64,000 nt of DNA. It comes from Rhineura floridana. Taxonomy: Eukaryota; Chordata; Lepidosauria; Squamata; Rhineuridae. Made by a program: the position numbers and the translations under genes. Where the stretch lies: NCBI RefSeq assembly GCF_030035675.1, contig NC_084482.1, forward strand, positions 218,325,943 through 218,389,942, written 5' to 3'. The notes beneath the pieces were generated by a model. It did no database searches. It was not told the DNA's origin and was given only the letters and a program-made list of their open reading frames with translations. Of the stretch, positions 44,778 through 55,737 are shown piece after piece. Within the stretch, counting starts at the first letter, position 1. Each line of letters opens with the position of its first letter.

Positions 44778-44893
44778 CAGAGCTTGGAAAAGTTACTTTT
44801 TTGAACTACAGCTCCCATCAGCCTAATCCAGTGGCCATGTTGCCTAGGGCTGATGGGAGTTGTAGTTCAAAAAAGTAACTTTTCCAAGCTCTG
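44778..44893. mobile_element. 116-bp palindromic hAT MITE inside the hAT element
   Basis: Arms cagagcttggaaaagttact...aactacagctcccatcagcc and their near-perfect reverse (ggctgatgggagttgtagtt ... aacttttccaagctctg). The TIR start is close to that of the surrounding hAT (cagagcttggaagattac). Short flanking repeat gtaggcc on both sides. It is non-coding and probably moved by a related hAT transposase. Confidence 0.85.
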
Positions 44894-45524
44894 TAGGCCG
44901 AAGTTTCAGAAGTGCCTTGTGATTGATGGAGGGGGCAGCAGCGAGGCAAGGAGAGGCAGTGGGGGTGGCAGAAGGTGCCGCAGGGGGGCAGGGGGGCAGA
45001 AGGTGCTGCGGGGGGGCAGAAGGTGCCACGGGGGGCTGAAGGTGCCGCGGGGGGGCACACACACACACAAATCATCGTCACTCACCTCCACAGCTCGTCG
45101 CCATTCTGCTGATGCCTTCTCCTCTGTTGTCCTTGCCCTGGCTTTTTCCTCCGGCGTCCATTTTTTCCTCTCAGACGCTAGCAGGCCCTGCCTATTCACC
45201 TCTTCCCTCGTGCCTCCTAACACAGATCACAAGGGAAGAGAGAGTCTGCGCAGAGGTCCAATCAGTGTGAGGCACGTCTTGTGTTAACCAATCACAGCCA
45301 GGAGCTGACTTCCCCTTGTTCCCGCCCCCAAGTAATATCCAACCTAACGTGGAAACGTTAAAGTTGCAGCTGAAAAGTAGGGAAATTACTAGTCATTCCA
45401 TTACTTGCCAAATGTAATGGAATTACCCACTCGTTATTTTACATTGTAACGAATTACAAGTAACTCGTTAAAAATAACGAGTTACTTCCAAGAACTGGTA
45501 ACAGCGGATGTTGAAATGTGAGTT

Positions 45525-45960
45525 TGCCAGCGTGTGAGTGCGTTTACCTAAGAAAGCAGGCTTTTACCCTGCATCAGCATCACTGAGACTTGAGACTTAG
45601 TAAAATAAGAAAAGCTACTTTGTTTATAGAAATACATAGTAGATAGAAAGGCCTACCTAGTTCTAACTAACTAACTAACTAAGTTGGAGGTGTAACGCCC
45701 AGGTGTGGGAGTTAGCCCCATGGCTAGGAGAGAGAGCAGAGGCAAAAGGATGTCTCCTCTCTCCAACACAGACTGAGAAGAAAGGGAGGAGTGGAAAGGG
45801 CAGAAGGAGGAGGGGCAGGTAAGCTTCCCTAAAGACGTCACTCTGACTTCCTTCCTTCCTTGTAAACTAATATGCTCAGGGAAGCTGATCTGCTCCTCCT
45901 GCTTCCGCCCTTTCCTCTCTTCCCTTCTCCACTGTTCGAGAGAGAGGAGACACCTTTCTC
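45525..45960 (-). mobile_element. LTR fragments joined to the end of ZNF exon 2
   Basis: 45525-45835 is the recurrent LTR, minus strand (gcttttaccctgcatcagca, ctaactaactaagttggagg). From about 45838 a piece in the opposite orientation (cttccttccttgtaaactaa, cttctccactgttcgagaga) follows and runs into the zinc-finger coding sequence. The same junction exists at 7.8-8.65 kb, so the LTR joined the ZNF exon before the duplication. Confidence 0.7.
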
Positions 45961-48076
45961 TCTGTTCTCTCTCTCCTGAGCCAAGAGTGCAACTCCCAAG
46001 ATTTGTCCCCTGTGTGAGTTCTCTGATGTGAAGTAAGGTGGCCACTCTGACTGAAGCTCCTTCCATACTTGAAACATTTATAAGGTTTGTCTCCGGTGTG
46101 AGTTTTGTGTTGTGAAGTGAGGTGGCAACTCTGACTGAAGCTCTTTCCACACTCCAAGCATTTATAAGGTTTGTCCCCGGTGTGAGTTCTTTGATGCAAA
46201 GAAAGGTGGCCACTCTGACTGAAGCTCTTTCCACACTCCAAGCATTTATAAGGTTTGTCCCCGGTGTGAGTTCTTTGATGCAAAGAAAGGTGGCCACTCT
46301 GACTGAAGCTCTTTCCACACTCCAAGCATTTATAAGGTTTGTCCCCTGTGTGAGTTCTTTGATGTCGTCTAAAGGCGCTATTGCACCTGAAGCTTTTTCC
46401 ACAGGTGATGCATTTATAAGGTTTGTCTCCTGTGTGAGTTTTCTGATGTGAAGTAAGGTGGCTACTTCGACTGAAGCTCTTTCCACACTCCAAGCATTTA
46501 TAAGGTTTGTCCCCTGTGTGAGTTCTTTGATGCGAAGTAAGGTGGCCACTGTGACTGAAGCTCTTTCCACACTCCAAGCATTTATAAGGTTTGTCTCCTG
46601 TGTGAGTTCTTTGATGCGAAGTAAGGTGGCTACTCTGAGTGAAGCTCTTTCCACACTCAAAGCATTGATAAGGTTTGTCTCCTGTGTGAGTTCTTTGATG
46701 CGAAGTAAGGGTGCTGCTAAAGCTGAAGCTCTTTCCACACTCCAAGCATTGATAAGGTTTGTCCCCTGTGTGACTTCTTTGATGTGAAGCAAGGGTGCTA
46801 CTGTCACTGAAGCTCTTTCCACATTCGAAGCATTTATAAGGTTTGTCTCCTGTGTGAGTTCTTTGATGCGAAGTAAGGTGGCCACTCTGACTAAAGCTCT
46901 TTCCACACTCCAAGCATTTATAAGGTTTGTCTCCTGTGTGAATTCTTTGATGCGAAATAAGGCTACTACTCCAACTGAAGCTCTTTCCACACTCAAAGCA
47001 TGTATAAGGTTTCTCCCCTGTGTGAGTTTTGTGATGCGAAGCAAGGGTGCTACTGTCACTGAAGCTCTTTCCACACTCGAAACATTTATAAGATTTGTCT
47101 CCTGTGTGAGTTCTTTGATGCGAACTAAGGGTGCTACTAAAGCTGAAGCTCTTTCCACACTCCAAGCATTTATAAGGTTTGTCCCCGGTGTGAGTTCTTT
47201 GATGCGAAGTAAGGTGGTCACTCCGACTAAAGCTCTTTCCACACTTAAAGCATTTAAAAGGTTTCTCCCCTGTGTGAGTTTTGTGATGCGAAGCAAGGGT
47301 GCTACTGTCACTGAAGCTCTTTCCACACTCCAAACATTGATAAGGTTTGTCCCTTGTGTGAGTTCTTTGATGCGAAGTAAGGTGGCCACTCTGACTAAAG
47401 CTCTTTCCACACTCCAAGCATTTATAAGGTTTGTCCCCTGTGTGACTTCTTTGATGCGAAGTAAGGTGGCCACTCTGACTAAAGCTCTTTCCACACTCCA
47501 AGCATTTATAAGGTTTGTCTCCTGTGTGAGTTCTTTGATGCGAAATAAGGGTGCTACTCTGACTGAAGCTCTTTCCACACTTCAAGCATGTATAAGGTTT
47601 GTCCCCTGTGTGCGTTCTTTGATGCGAAGTAAGGTGGCTACCCTGACTGAAGCTCTTTCCACACTCCAAGCATTGATAAGGTTTGTTCCCTGTGTGACTT
47701 CTTTGATGTGAAGTAAGGGTGCTACTGTCACTGAAGCTCTTTCTACACTTGAAGCATTGGTAAGGTTTGTCCCCTGTGTGCGTTCTTTGATGCGAAGTAA
47801 GGTGGCTACTCTGACTGAAGCTCATTCCACACTCCAAGCATTTATAAGGTTTGTCCCCTGTGTGACTTCTTTGATGCACTGTAAGGGTGCTATGCCACCT
47901 GAAGCTCTTTCCACATTTGAAGCATTCATAAGGTTTGTCCCCTGTGTCAGTCTGTCTCTCCTTTTGTCTCTTTGCTCCATCTTGACTCCTCAGTTTCCGT
48001 TCCTGCACCTGCTCCTCAGCTTTTTCCAGTGATACTTCAGATGGTTCTTCCTCAGCCTTGACCCCTGAGATGTATC
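45876..48076 (-). CDS. C2H2 zinc-finger exon, 23 fingers, with LTR-derived C-terminus
   Basis: Terminal exon paralogous to that at 8.6-10.5 kb. Acceptor tttcattccatcag, phase 1, first residues (G)[20 protein letters not shown]. About 23 C2H2 fingers follow, again with HTGDKPY linkers. Finger 22 has Gln at its first His (LTSQHKTH) and finger 23 lacks its second Cys (CFKYGRSF). After GDKS the frame does not stop as in the other copy but runs 42 more residues ([20 protein letters not shown], then [13 protein letters not shown]-like text) encoded by an antisense LTR piece. DNA binding in the nucleus is expected from the family. The nearest KRAB-A exon upstream (52.6 kb) carries a stop, so it may be KRAB-less, use another exon, or be a dead gene. 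The array itself is fully open. Confidence 0.85.
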
Positions 48077-48189
48077 CTGATGGAATGAAAAGGAGAGGAG
48101 ATAAAATGCTGTGGAGAAATCCTGCAAATATATTATGATTTCTACTTTGACAATATATTTCTGCGAGTTCTGTTGGTATCAGAGTTTAA

Positions 48190-48345
48190 GGAAATAGAAA
48201 AAGAGGAAGGCCAAACAAGAGATGGATTGATTCCATTAAGGAAGCCACAGACCTGAACTTACAAGATCTGAACAGGGTGGTTCATGACAGATGCTCTTGG
48301 AGGTCACTGATTCATAGGGTCGCCATAAGTTGCAGTCGACTTGGA
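48190..48345 (+). mobile_element. BovB 3' end
   Basis: Short 3' piece: agaggaaggccaaacaagag, then gggtcgccataagttgcagt and an ACAACA tail. Absent at the matching point of copy A, so inserted after the ZNF duplication. 48346-48589 holds no recognised feature. Confidence 0.8.
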
Positions 48346-48589
48346 GGCCCATAACAACAACAACAACAAGGGTTGATCCCTTTAGAACTCACAGGGCTCT
48401 CTGAGATCCCCTTCCTCAGAGAAAAGGGCCAGGAAGAGGGGGGGTGGCAATACTACTGTAAAATTGCTCCTGAAGGAGGGAGGATTTGCCTGGGAAGCAA
48501 AAGGAGTTAGGACTGTTCTCAGAAGCAAAGAACCCCCCTTGGGATACTGAGGGGAAGGGACCCCAGGGGGACAACTCTTCGACAAGGAA

Positions 48590-49748
48590 CAGATGGCATA
48601 CCAATAGAGTTGCTACAAGCTACTGAGACTGAATGTGTCCAAATTGTGATAAACCTTTGTCAACAATTATGGGAAAAAAAACAACGGCCCACAGACGGGA
48701 AGCACTGAATATACATCCCAACTCGAAAGAAAGGGGATCCCAGGGAATGCAGTAATTTTGAAACTATTGCCTTAATATGCCATGCAAGTAAAGTAAAGGC
48801 TCTTACCATATATGGAGCGAGAAGTGCCAGATGTGCATGCTGGATTTAGAAAGGGAAGAGGTACCACAGGTCGTATCGCAAAGATTAGTTGGATAATGGA
48901 ACAGACCACAGAACATCAGAAGAAAATCACCCTGTGCTTTATAGATTACAGCAAAGCCTTTGATTGTGTAGATTATGAAAAGCTATCGAATGCTTTAAAA
49001 TAAATGGGGGTGGCATATTATCTGACTGTCCTGATGCACAACCTATACTCTGGACAAGAGGCTACTGTAAGGACAGAATATGGAGAAACCAATTGGTTCC
49101 CAGTCAAAAAGGGTGTGAGACGGGTGTATTTTATCACCCTATTTATTTATTTATTTATTTAATCTACACACAGAACCTATCATACGGAAAGCAGGATTGG
49201 ACCAAGATGAAGGAGGTGTTAAAACTGGAGGGAGAAATATGCAGATGATACCATACTACTAGCAGAAACCAGTAATGATTTGAAACAAATGCAAAGCACA
49301 ATAGCAGGACTACACCTGAACATTAAGAAGACTAAAGTAATGACAACAGAAGATTTATGTAACTTTAAAGTTGACAATGACGACATTGAACTTGTCAAGG
49401 ATTATCAATACCTCAGCACAGTCATTAACCAAAATGGAGACAAGAGTCAAGAAATCAGAAGAAGCCTTGGACTGGGGAGGGTAGCTATGAGAATAGATCC
49501 CAAATGCAAAGATGCATCACTGAACACCAAAGTCAAGATCTTTCAGACCATGGTATTCCTGATCGCTATGTATGGATGTGAAAGTTGGATAGTGAAAAGA
49601 AAAATCAACTCATTTGAAATGTAGTGCTGGAGGAGAGCTTTGCGGGTACCATGGACTGCGAAAAAGACAAATAATTGGGTGTCAGAACAAATTAAACCAG
49701 AATTATCACTGGAAGCTAAAATGCTGAAACTGAGGTTATCATACTTTT
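48590..49748 (+). mobile_element. RTE-BovB LINE (nest, copy B), RT part
   Basis: Coding text reads VPDVHAGFRKGRGTTGRI, TLCFIDYSKAFDCVDYEKLS, then LHLNIKKTKVMTTEDLCNFK, FLIAMYGCESWIVKRKINSF and IKPELSLEAKMLKLRLS. There are several stops and shifts. From 49310 it matches copy A (12108 on) closely. It is interrupted at 49749 by an LTR and continues at 51795-51985 (GRPNKRWIDAIKEATDLKLQ). Confidence 0.88.
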
Positions 49749-51794
49749 TCTGTGAGGGAGGGAAGTTCTCCCAGGACACCCTCCACCATCCCAGAAGCCA
49801 ATTCCCCACTCAAGCAAACTGACTCTGGAAAATATCCTTCTCTTCCAAGGCTATGCCCGCTCACAACAGTCCTGCAGGGTAGTAGACTGCCACCAGCCTT
49901 TATACTGGTTAACCACCCTGAGCCAAGGGGAAACTGAGCCCAGAAAACCTGCCAAGGACTACAGACAGCAAGAGCCAAACAGGGACTCCTTGCTCTGAAG
50001 CCTTTAAACAAAATACCCAATTCACACAGTAGTCGTGGTCAGTGGCCAAAGTACCGATTCAGAGTCTACCCTCTCCTGAATGAATGCACACAGGTAAATA
50101 GAAATAACTTTCTTAAAGAATAAAAGAGGTGCACAGTTACAGCAGCAAAATAGTTGCTTAATATCAACACTCAAAAGGGGCAAGGTAAAACACAAGCTAG
50201 CTAAATGTGGGCTGGATGAAACAACTATCAGATGGATCCACAGGTGGCTCGAGAATCATACTCAAAGAGTGCTTTTCAATGGTTCCTTCTCAAACTGGGC
50301 AGAGGTAACAAGTGGGGTACCACAGGGCTCGGTCCTGGGCCCAGTGCTCTTCAATATTTTTCACTTGCATGAGGAGGTACAGAACATGCTTATCAAATTT
50401 GCAGATGATACAAACTTGGGGGGTATAGCTAACACTGTGGAAGACAGAAACAAAATTCCAAGGGACCTTGATAGGCTGGAGCATTGGGCTGAAAACCACA
50501 GAATGAAATTCAACAGGGATAAATGCAATGTTCTACACTTAGGAAAAAGAAACCAAATGCAGTTATGAGATGGGGGATACTTGGCTCAGCAATACAACGT
50601 GTGAGAATGATCTTGAAATTGTCGTTGATCACAAGCTGAATATGAGCCAACAGTGTGATGTGGCTGCAAAAAAGGCAAATGCTGTATTAGGCTGCATTAA
50701 CAGAAGTATAGTTTCCAAATCGCGTGAAGTATTAGTTCCCCTCTATTCAGCAATGATTCGGCCTCATCTTGAGTATTGCATCCAGTTCTGGTCTCCACAC
50801 TTCAAGAAGGATGCAGACAAACTGGAACAGGTTCAGAGGGGGGCAACAAGGATGATCAGGGGACTGGAAACAAAGTCCTATGAGGAGACACTGAAAGAAC
50901 AGGGCATGTTCAGCCTTGTAAAGAGAAGACTGAGGGGAGATATGATAGCACTCTTCAAGTACATGAAAGGTTGTCATATAGAGGAGGGCTGGGATCTCTT
51001 CTCAATCATCCCAGAGTGTAGGATACGGAATAATGGGCTCAAGTTGCAGGAAGCCAGATTTCGACTGGACATCAGGAAAACTTCCTAACTTGTTAGACCC
51101 AGACGACAATGGAATCAATTACCTAGAGAGGTAGTGGGCTCTCCGACACTGGAGGCATTCAAGAGGCAGCTGGACAGCCATATGTCGGAAATGCTTGGAT
51201 TTGGATTCATGCGTTGCACAGGGGGTTGGACTTGATGGCCTTATAGGCCCCTTCCAACTCTACTATTCTATGATTCTATGAGTTCAGTCACAACAGAAAA
51301 ACAAGGATGCTATCTAGCCTAGCCTATACTTACACACTGGTAGACAGTTGCACAGCTCCCCTCTCTTCAGAGAGAGGAACAGTCAGGAGAGTTGATGCAA
51401 CATGGAACCTCAGCAGGCAACATCAAGTAGGCATGATGCGACCCAGGAGAGGAACGAAAGCTAAGGTTTGAGCCCCATACTTAGGGCAGACTCCCCAGCA
51501 ACAGGTCGGATCCAATTAACCAATCAGAAAATTAATTCATGGATTAAGGGTCCATCAATCACCGGCCAAATGGAACATCTTCCATAAAGCTTCCCAGACT
51601 TTATGACCTTGCCCGTCTTCTACTGACAAGGTGGTGTTAGGGTGGGCCTCTAATTACCACAGCTGGGAAATAAAACTGCCAACTCTTAGCTCTAATACAG
51701 AGATCAACTGTAAACCTGTTAAGATCCCACATTAACAAATGAAACCCCACAATTTTTTGCTACACAACCATCTTGAATTCAGGTTTTCATGACA
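49749..51794 (-). mobile_element. LTR in BovB (nest, copy B)
   Basis: The same LTR at the same BovB position as 12537-20482, with flanks ctttt (49744-49748) and ctttg (51795-51799). LTR text covers 49749-50195 and 51285-51794. CR1 fills the middle. This is the ancestral state of the nest, without the 5.9 kb LINE. Confidence 0.8.
50196..51284 (+). mobile_element. CR1 LINE 3' part (nest, copy B)
   Basis: Begins near aagctagctaaatgtgggct. Encodes [39 protein letters not shown], then [20 protein letters not shown] and ends with attctatgattctatgag. Two long open stretches meet near 50570, where the frame changes. Close to the copy A CR1. Confidence 0.88.
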
Positions 51795-51985
51795 CTTTGG
51801 ACACATAATGGGAAGACATGACTCACCCGAAAAGACAAGAGGAAGGCCAAACAAGAGATGGATTGATGCCATAAAGGAAGCCACAGACCTGAAGTTACAA
51901 GAGCTGAACAGGGTGGTTCAGGATAGATGCTATTGGAGGTCGCTGATTCATGGGGTCACCATCACTCGTAATCACCTTGAAGGCA
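51795..51985 (+). mobile_element. BovB 3' end (copy B continuation)
   Basis: Resumes at ctttggacacataatggga after the LTR. The protein side reads RGRPNKRWIDAIKEATDLKL. The matching end lies at 62.4-62.6 kb in the third copy. Confidence 0.85.
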
Positions 51986-52019
51986 TATAACACAAACACA
52001 CCTGCACTATGTGAGTTCA

Positions 52020-52176
52020 GCATTAATTGATCCAAGTGTGCCCAGTGCCCCGCAAACCTCTGTGGGAGGAAATATCCTTAAAAGGTGGGCTGTGATATGC
52101 AGCCTTTGTGCCTCATCCACCATCAGGAAAAAGCCTGCAGTGGACCAGCCAAACAGCTTTACACCTGAGAGGACCA
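52020..52176 (+). other. Possible exon-like block, duplicated at about 62620-62786
   Basis: Both copies are open on the plus strand up to a consensus donor (ctggag then gtaagtag). The peptide ends KKPAVDQPNSFTPERTNILE here. I do not recognise the family, no acceptor is clear, and the surrounding ZNF exons lie on the other strand. It may be chance or a relic. Confidence 0.25.
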
Positions 52177-52552
52177 ATATCCTGGAGGTAAGTAGTCACT
52201 TAGGATCAGGTAGATACTTGAGCTAAAATGTGGTTCCCTGTTACCAAGTAAAAGGTATTTGAAGTGCTAAAGAAAAACTGACTCTTAAGATTGGTGGCAG
52301 CAATAGAGGAAGAGTGTTGTAGGCCTTACAGTTAGTTAAAGAGGGCTCTGGCTGGGAAGCATAGGGGATGTTGTCCATAGGATGCCAGAATTATCAGTAC
52401 TAAATTGGCCCCCTGAGTCTTCCTCTCTGGGAAAAGGGGAAATAATGGCAGCTCTACCGGATAATCTGGAATGCACAGTGCGTCAGATTTGCTAAGCAGG
52501 GGTGCCAGGAAGGGAGTAAGAAGGCTATCCTTAACCTAATTCTAACAGAACA

Positions 52553-52672
52553 GGTCACCATCTCATGAATCTCCTGCATGATCTCCTTGTACAGAGCTTG
52601 CTAGTCTGGATCCAGCTGAACCCATTCCTCCTGGGTGAAGTGCAAGGACACTTCCTCAAAGGTCACCAGTCC
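52553..52672 (-). pseudogene. KRAB-A box exon with an in-frame stop (copy B)
   Basis: The minus strand reads GLVTFEEVSLHFTQEEW, VQLDPD, then a TAG stop, then QALYKEIMQEIHEMVT. The KRAB-A consensus is clear (VTFEEV, HFTQEEW, LDP, ALY). The stop falls where Gly-Gln is usual. The acceptor here is ttcttcaag rather than the ttccag of the third copy. It lies upstream of the 23-finger exon and might once have served it. Nearly the same exon, with the same stop, is at 63155-63274. Confidence 0.8.
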
Positions 52673-52799
52673 CTTGAAGAAGAAAACAATTGCCTTCCTC
52701 ATTAATACTCCCAGGTAAGGCTGGACATCATCTGTTCTCCATTCGCACTCTGAAGAGAGATGGAGCAAGCGGGATCTTTTCTTTTAGTGTTCATAAATC

Positions 52800-53600
52800 A
52801 TCTTAAGTCCAGATGGCATCTACCGGAGAGGTCTGAAAACAACCCAAATGTGACATTGCTGATCTTCTAAGAAAAATATCTATCTTCTCTCAAGGACTTG
52901 CTGCCATATGGATTGGCAAATGTATGACAATCTGAAAGCCAAAAGGACACAGAAGGTATCAGGGAAATCAGAAGCCTATGAGCTGTTCCGGGAAAAGAAG
53001 TGGAAAATATTATTAAAGGCAGAATTACCAAACATGGAGTGGAACACAGCAATTATGGGATACGAGGACCTGTGCTTTTAAACTTGTTTCTAAACGACAT
53101 GGATTTGGAGTGAGAAGGGAGACAACCAAGTTTCCTGTTGATATCAAGCTCAGGGTGATTAAAATAAAGAAGGATTGTGAGGAACTCCGAAAGGAACTCT
53201 TCAAGCAGGCTTGTGTATTAAAGAGGAAATGCAATTAAATGTAAGCCAACGTAAAGTGATGCACACAAGTGAAAAATCCTAACTGAATCGGTGGTGACTC
53301 ACAGGAGAGACATCGAGGTCATAGCGGACACCTTAATTAAGATACTGATGTTATAGCTCTGAAATTGGTGATTTCCATGTGAGGGATCATTAAGACATGC
53401 ATTGAAAATAAAACTGCCAGTATCATAACCCCATTATACACATCCAAGATGTGATCCTACTTGGAATGCTGTCTACAGTTCTGGTTGCCTGACTGCAAAA
53501 ATAGCATTCTAGAGGTGGAAGAGGTAGAGAAATGGGAACCAAAATAATCAAGGGTTGCAACATTTGGGGATTTTTGCTGTAGAAAAAAAGCTTAGAGGAG
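52800..53600 (+). mobile_element. Old CR1/L3-like LINE relic
   Basis: Faint RT text in broken frames: LISLIP-like and PGKEVENIIKGRITKHGVE near 52.98 kb, an FLNDMDLE-like segment near 53.09 kb, and a C-terminal part near 53.45-53.56 kb (ENKTASII, SYLEC, LQFWLPDC). Highly decayed. Its left two thirds recur at 63.4-64 kb as part of the duplication. 53625-53787 contains a MITE-like palindrome scrap (aaactacaactcccaggact). Confidence 0.55.
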
Positions 53601-53787
53601 ACACGATAGAAGTGTATGATCACACCAGACATTTAAAGCACATGCAACACAAATGTAAAGCACATGCCTTCCCCCAACGAATCCTGGAGAATAGTTTTTC
53701 CTCACTGCGCTACATTCCCAGCACCCTTCAGAAACTACAACTCCCAGGACTCTTTGGAGGAAGCCACATACTTTCAATTTACACTGT

Positions 53788-54062
53788 GGATGTGCCATAA
53801 AGGGGCGTGGTGTGGAGAATCATGGATAACACCCTCTCATTTAGTAGGGAACTTACACCTGGTGTAGGAAGAGGAAGGGAAGCAGCTCCCACCAATTTGA
53901 CCCTTTTCAGGAAAAACGTCACTCGCAAAACAGTTTGTCTGCAGGGCTACCCTAAAACAAGGAGGGCAAGGCCACGTTCCTGCTTCCCTGAATTAAACGG
54001 TGACCTTAATTCCAACAGAGTAGGAAACTGGGGAGGGCTGGCAGAATGAAGGTAGTGAAAGA
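53788..54062. repeat. Segment duplicated at 25264-25546
   Basis: Counterpart of the segment at 25.3-25.5 kb, in the same position relative to the GC-rich block. It supports duplication of ZNF gene 5' regions. Confidence 0.7.
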
Positions 54063-54224
54063 AGAGCCTCACTATTCAACTATCACAGCTGAACCAAAGG
54101 ACAAAGGAGGACACATGAAGAAGCGGCCCATTTAGCTCACTGGTGTCTACTTAGCTCTGTTCCAACTATGGGGCGCCTCCATCTCCAAGCTCAAGGCCAC
54201 GAAATCCATCATCAGGACCACAGA

Positions 54225-54620
54225 TGTTCCCAGAGATGCTTCGATCCGGCCCAACTCAGCCAGCCCAGCTCAGGGGAGAGGCAGAGGGGACGGGGCAGAG
54301 CTGCAGCCTCCGATCGGAGGGTCTGCTGGGAGGGGTGCTTAAGGGGGGTCCTCGCCCTCTCCCAACCTCCCCTCTCCCCAATTGCATACCTTTGTCTCCA
54401 GGCTCCCCCTGCGCAACCCCGCTCGCCAACATCGCCGCGCACAAAGAGGGGCTTCTCCTGCGCTTCCAGCCTGCATTGCTCACGGAGAGGCGGGGCAGGA
54501 AGAGGACGTCCCTCGTTTGAGCTCTTCCCTTCGCCTCCGTTGTTCTTGGTTAACCCTTAAAGTGACTGAAGCTCCGCGGCTGCGTTGCACGGAGAGCGAC
54601 GGGAGGGGGTCAGTCCCAGC
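54225..54620 (-). promoter_or_regulatory. GC-rich first exon and promoter candidate of a ZNF gene (copy B)
   Basis: Counterpart of 26.8-27.2 kb with higher CpG content (aacatcgccgcgcacaaaga). The minus-strand donor caaag/gtatgc at 54390 is conserved between copies. The region to about 54.9 kb stays GC-rich. Likely a CpG-rich promoter for the minus-strand ZNF locus ending at 45.9 kb. A 207-codon plus-strand frame through it is low-complexity and not supported as a gene. Confidence 0.5.
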
Positions 54621-54984
54621 AGAGGCAGGCTTGTTAATGGGCGCAGCTGGGGGAGTTATCCTCCCTCCGATCCCAGCTACGCTGCTCCCCCTTCCCGCCA
54701 GTAGCCTCCAAGACTGGGATCTCCTTTCGCCTCCACCCCCACCCAGTCGCAGTCTCCCCCCTCCCCCGAGGGATCCACCTTCCCAGCAACTAAGACGCTG
54801 CTTAGAAAACTGGGAGCAGCGGAGGTTTCAGCTCCTTGGACATCTCCTGGGAAAACTCGGAGTGGATTCCACTGCCCCACTGACTGGGAGGTTTCTTTGC
54901 CCATCCTGGTGGGGACCCTGCCTCACCAGTCTTCTGGAGAGAGACCCACTTCTTTCCTCTTGCAAAGCTTGTTATTTTGCCCCC

Positions 54985-55737
54985 TTTCCCAACAAGTATC
55001 TTTAAAATTAGGAAAGGTATTGAAAATAAAACAGCCGATATCATAATGCCATTGTATAAATCTATGGTGCGGCCGCATTTGGAATACTGTGTACAGTTAT
55101 GGTCGCCTCATCTCAAAAAGGATATTATAGAGTTGGAAAAGGTTCAGAAGAGGGCAACCAGAATGATCAAGGGGATGGAACGACTCCCTTACGAGGAAAG
55201 GTTGCAGCATTTGGGGCTTTTTAGTTTAGAGAAAAGGCGGGTCAGAGGAGACATGATAGAAGTGTATAAAATTATGCATGGCATTGAGAAAGTGCAGAGA
55301 GAAAAGTTCTTCTCCCTCTCTCATAATGCTAGAACTCGTGGACATTCAAAGAAGCTGAATGTTGGAAGATTCAGGACAGACAAAAGGAAGTACTTCTTTA
55401 CTCAGCGCACAGTTAAACTATGGAATTTGCTCCCACAAGATGCAGTAATGGCCACCAGCTTGGACGGCTTTAAAAGAAGATTAGACAAATTCATGGAGGA
55501 CAGGGCTATCAATGGCTACTAGCCATGATGGCTGTGCTCTGCCACCCTAGTCAGAGGCAGCATGCTTCTGAAAACCAGTTGCCGGAAGCCTCAGGAGGGG
55601 AGAGTGTTCTTGCACTCGGGTCCTGCTTGCGGGCTTCCCCCAGGCACCTGGTTGGCCACTGTGAGAACAGGATGATGGACTAGATGGGCCACTGGCCTGA
55701 TCCAGCAGGCTCTTCTTATGTTCTTATGTTGTTATGA
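54985..55737 (+). mobile_element. CR1/L3-type LINE 3' end, C-terminal frame open
   Basis: A frame to 55522 reads MVRPHLEYCVQLWSPHLKKD, TRMIKGMERLPYEERLQHLG and ends DKFMEDRAINGY. The 3' UTR ends with gatgggccactggcctgatc and the tail ttcttatgttcttatg. A different CR1 group from the attctatgattctat copies. Only about the last 180 residues are present, but they are uninterrupted, so it is fairly young. Confidence 0.88.

Larger units (their letters stand above)
36617..45497 (-). mobile_element. hAT DNA transposon with perfect 8-bp target duplication
   Basis: Ends cagagcttggaagattac (36617 on) and, reversed from 45497, cagttcttggaagtaac, are imperfect terminal inverted repeats. Both sides carry gtaacagc (36609-36616 and 45498-45505), a perfect 8-bp duplication as made by hAT transposases. 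The 8,881-bp span includes later insertions: a 732-bp retroelement, an L2, a SINE, LTR and L2 scraps and a MITE. The transposase lies on the minus strand between about 42060 and 36987. Confidence 0.92.

Noticed and set aside
44818-45287. Cys/Pro- and Gly/Arg-rich frames at the right end of hAT
   Set aside because: Short repeats of gcagaaggtgccgc type inside the transposon end; not conserved in the deletion derivative at 34.4-34.7 kb.
45671-47578. Long alternative minus-strand frames (635 and 405 codons) and many plus-strand frames over the two zinc-finger arrays
   Set aside because: They are shifted or antisense readings of the 84-bp finger repeat. The repeat lacks stops in several frames, so they stay open without being genes.
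8647-48076. CRISPR-like regular repeats
   Set aside because: The 84-bp periodicity is coding (C2H2 finger plus linker), with no short spacer and repeat structure and no cas genes.
54382-55005. 207-codon plus-strand frame in the GC-rich block
   Set aside because: Pro/Ser/Leu-rich with no family resemblance, and it crosses the conserved minus-strand donor; GC-rich DNA often leaves frames open.
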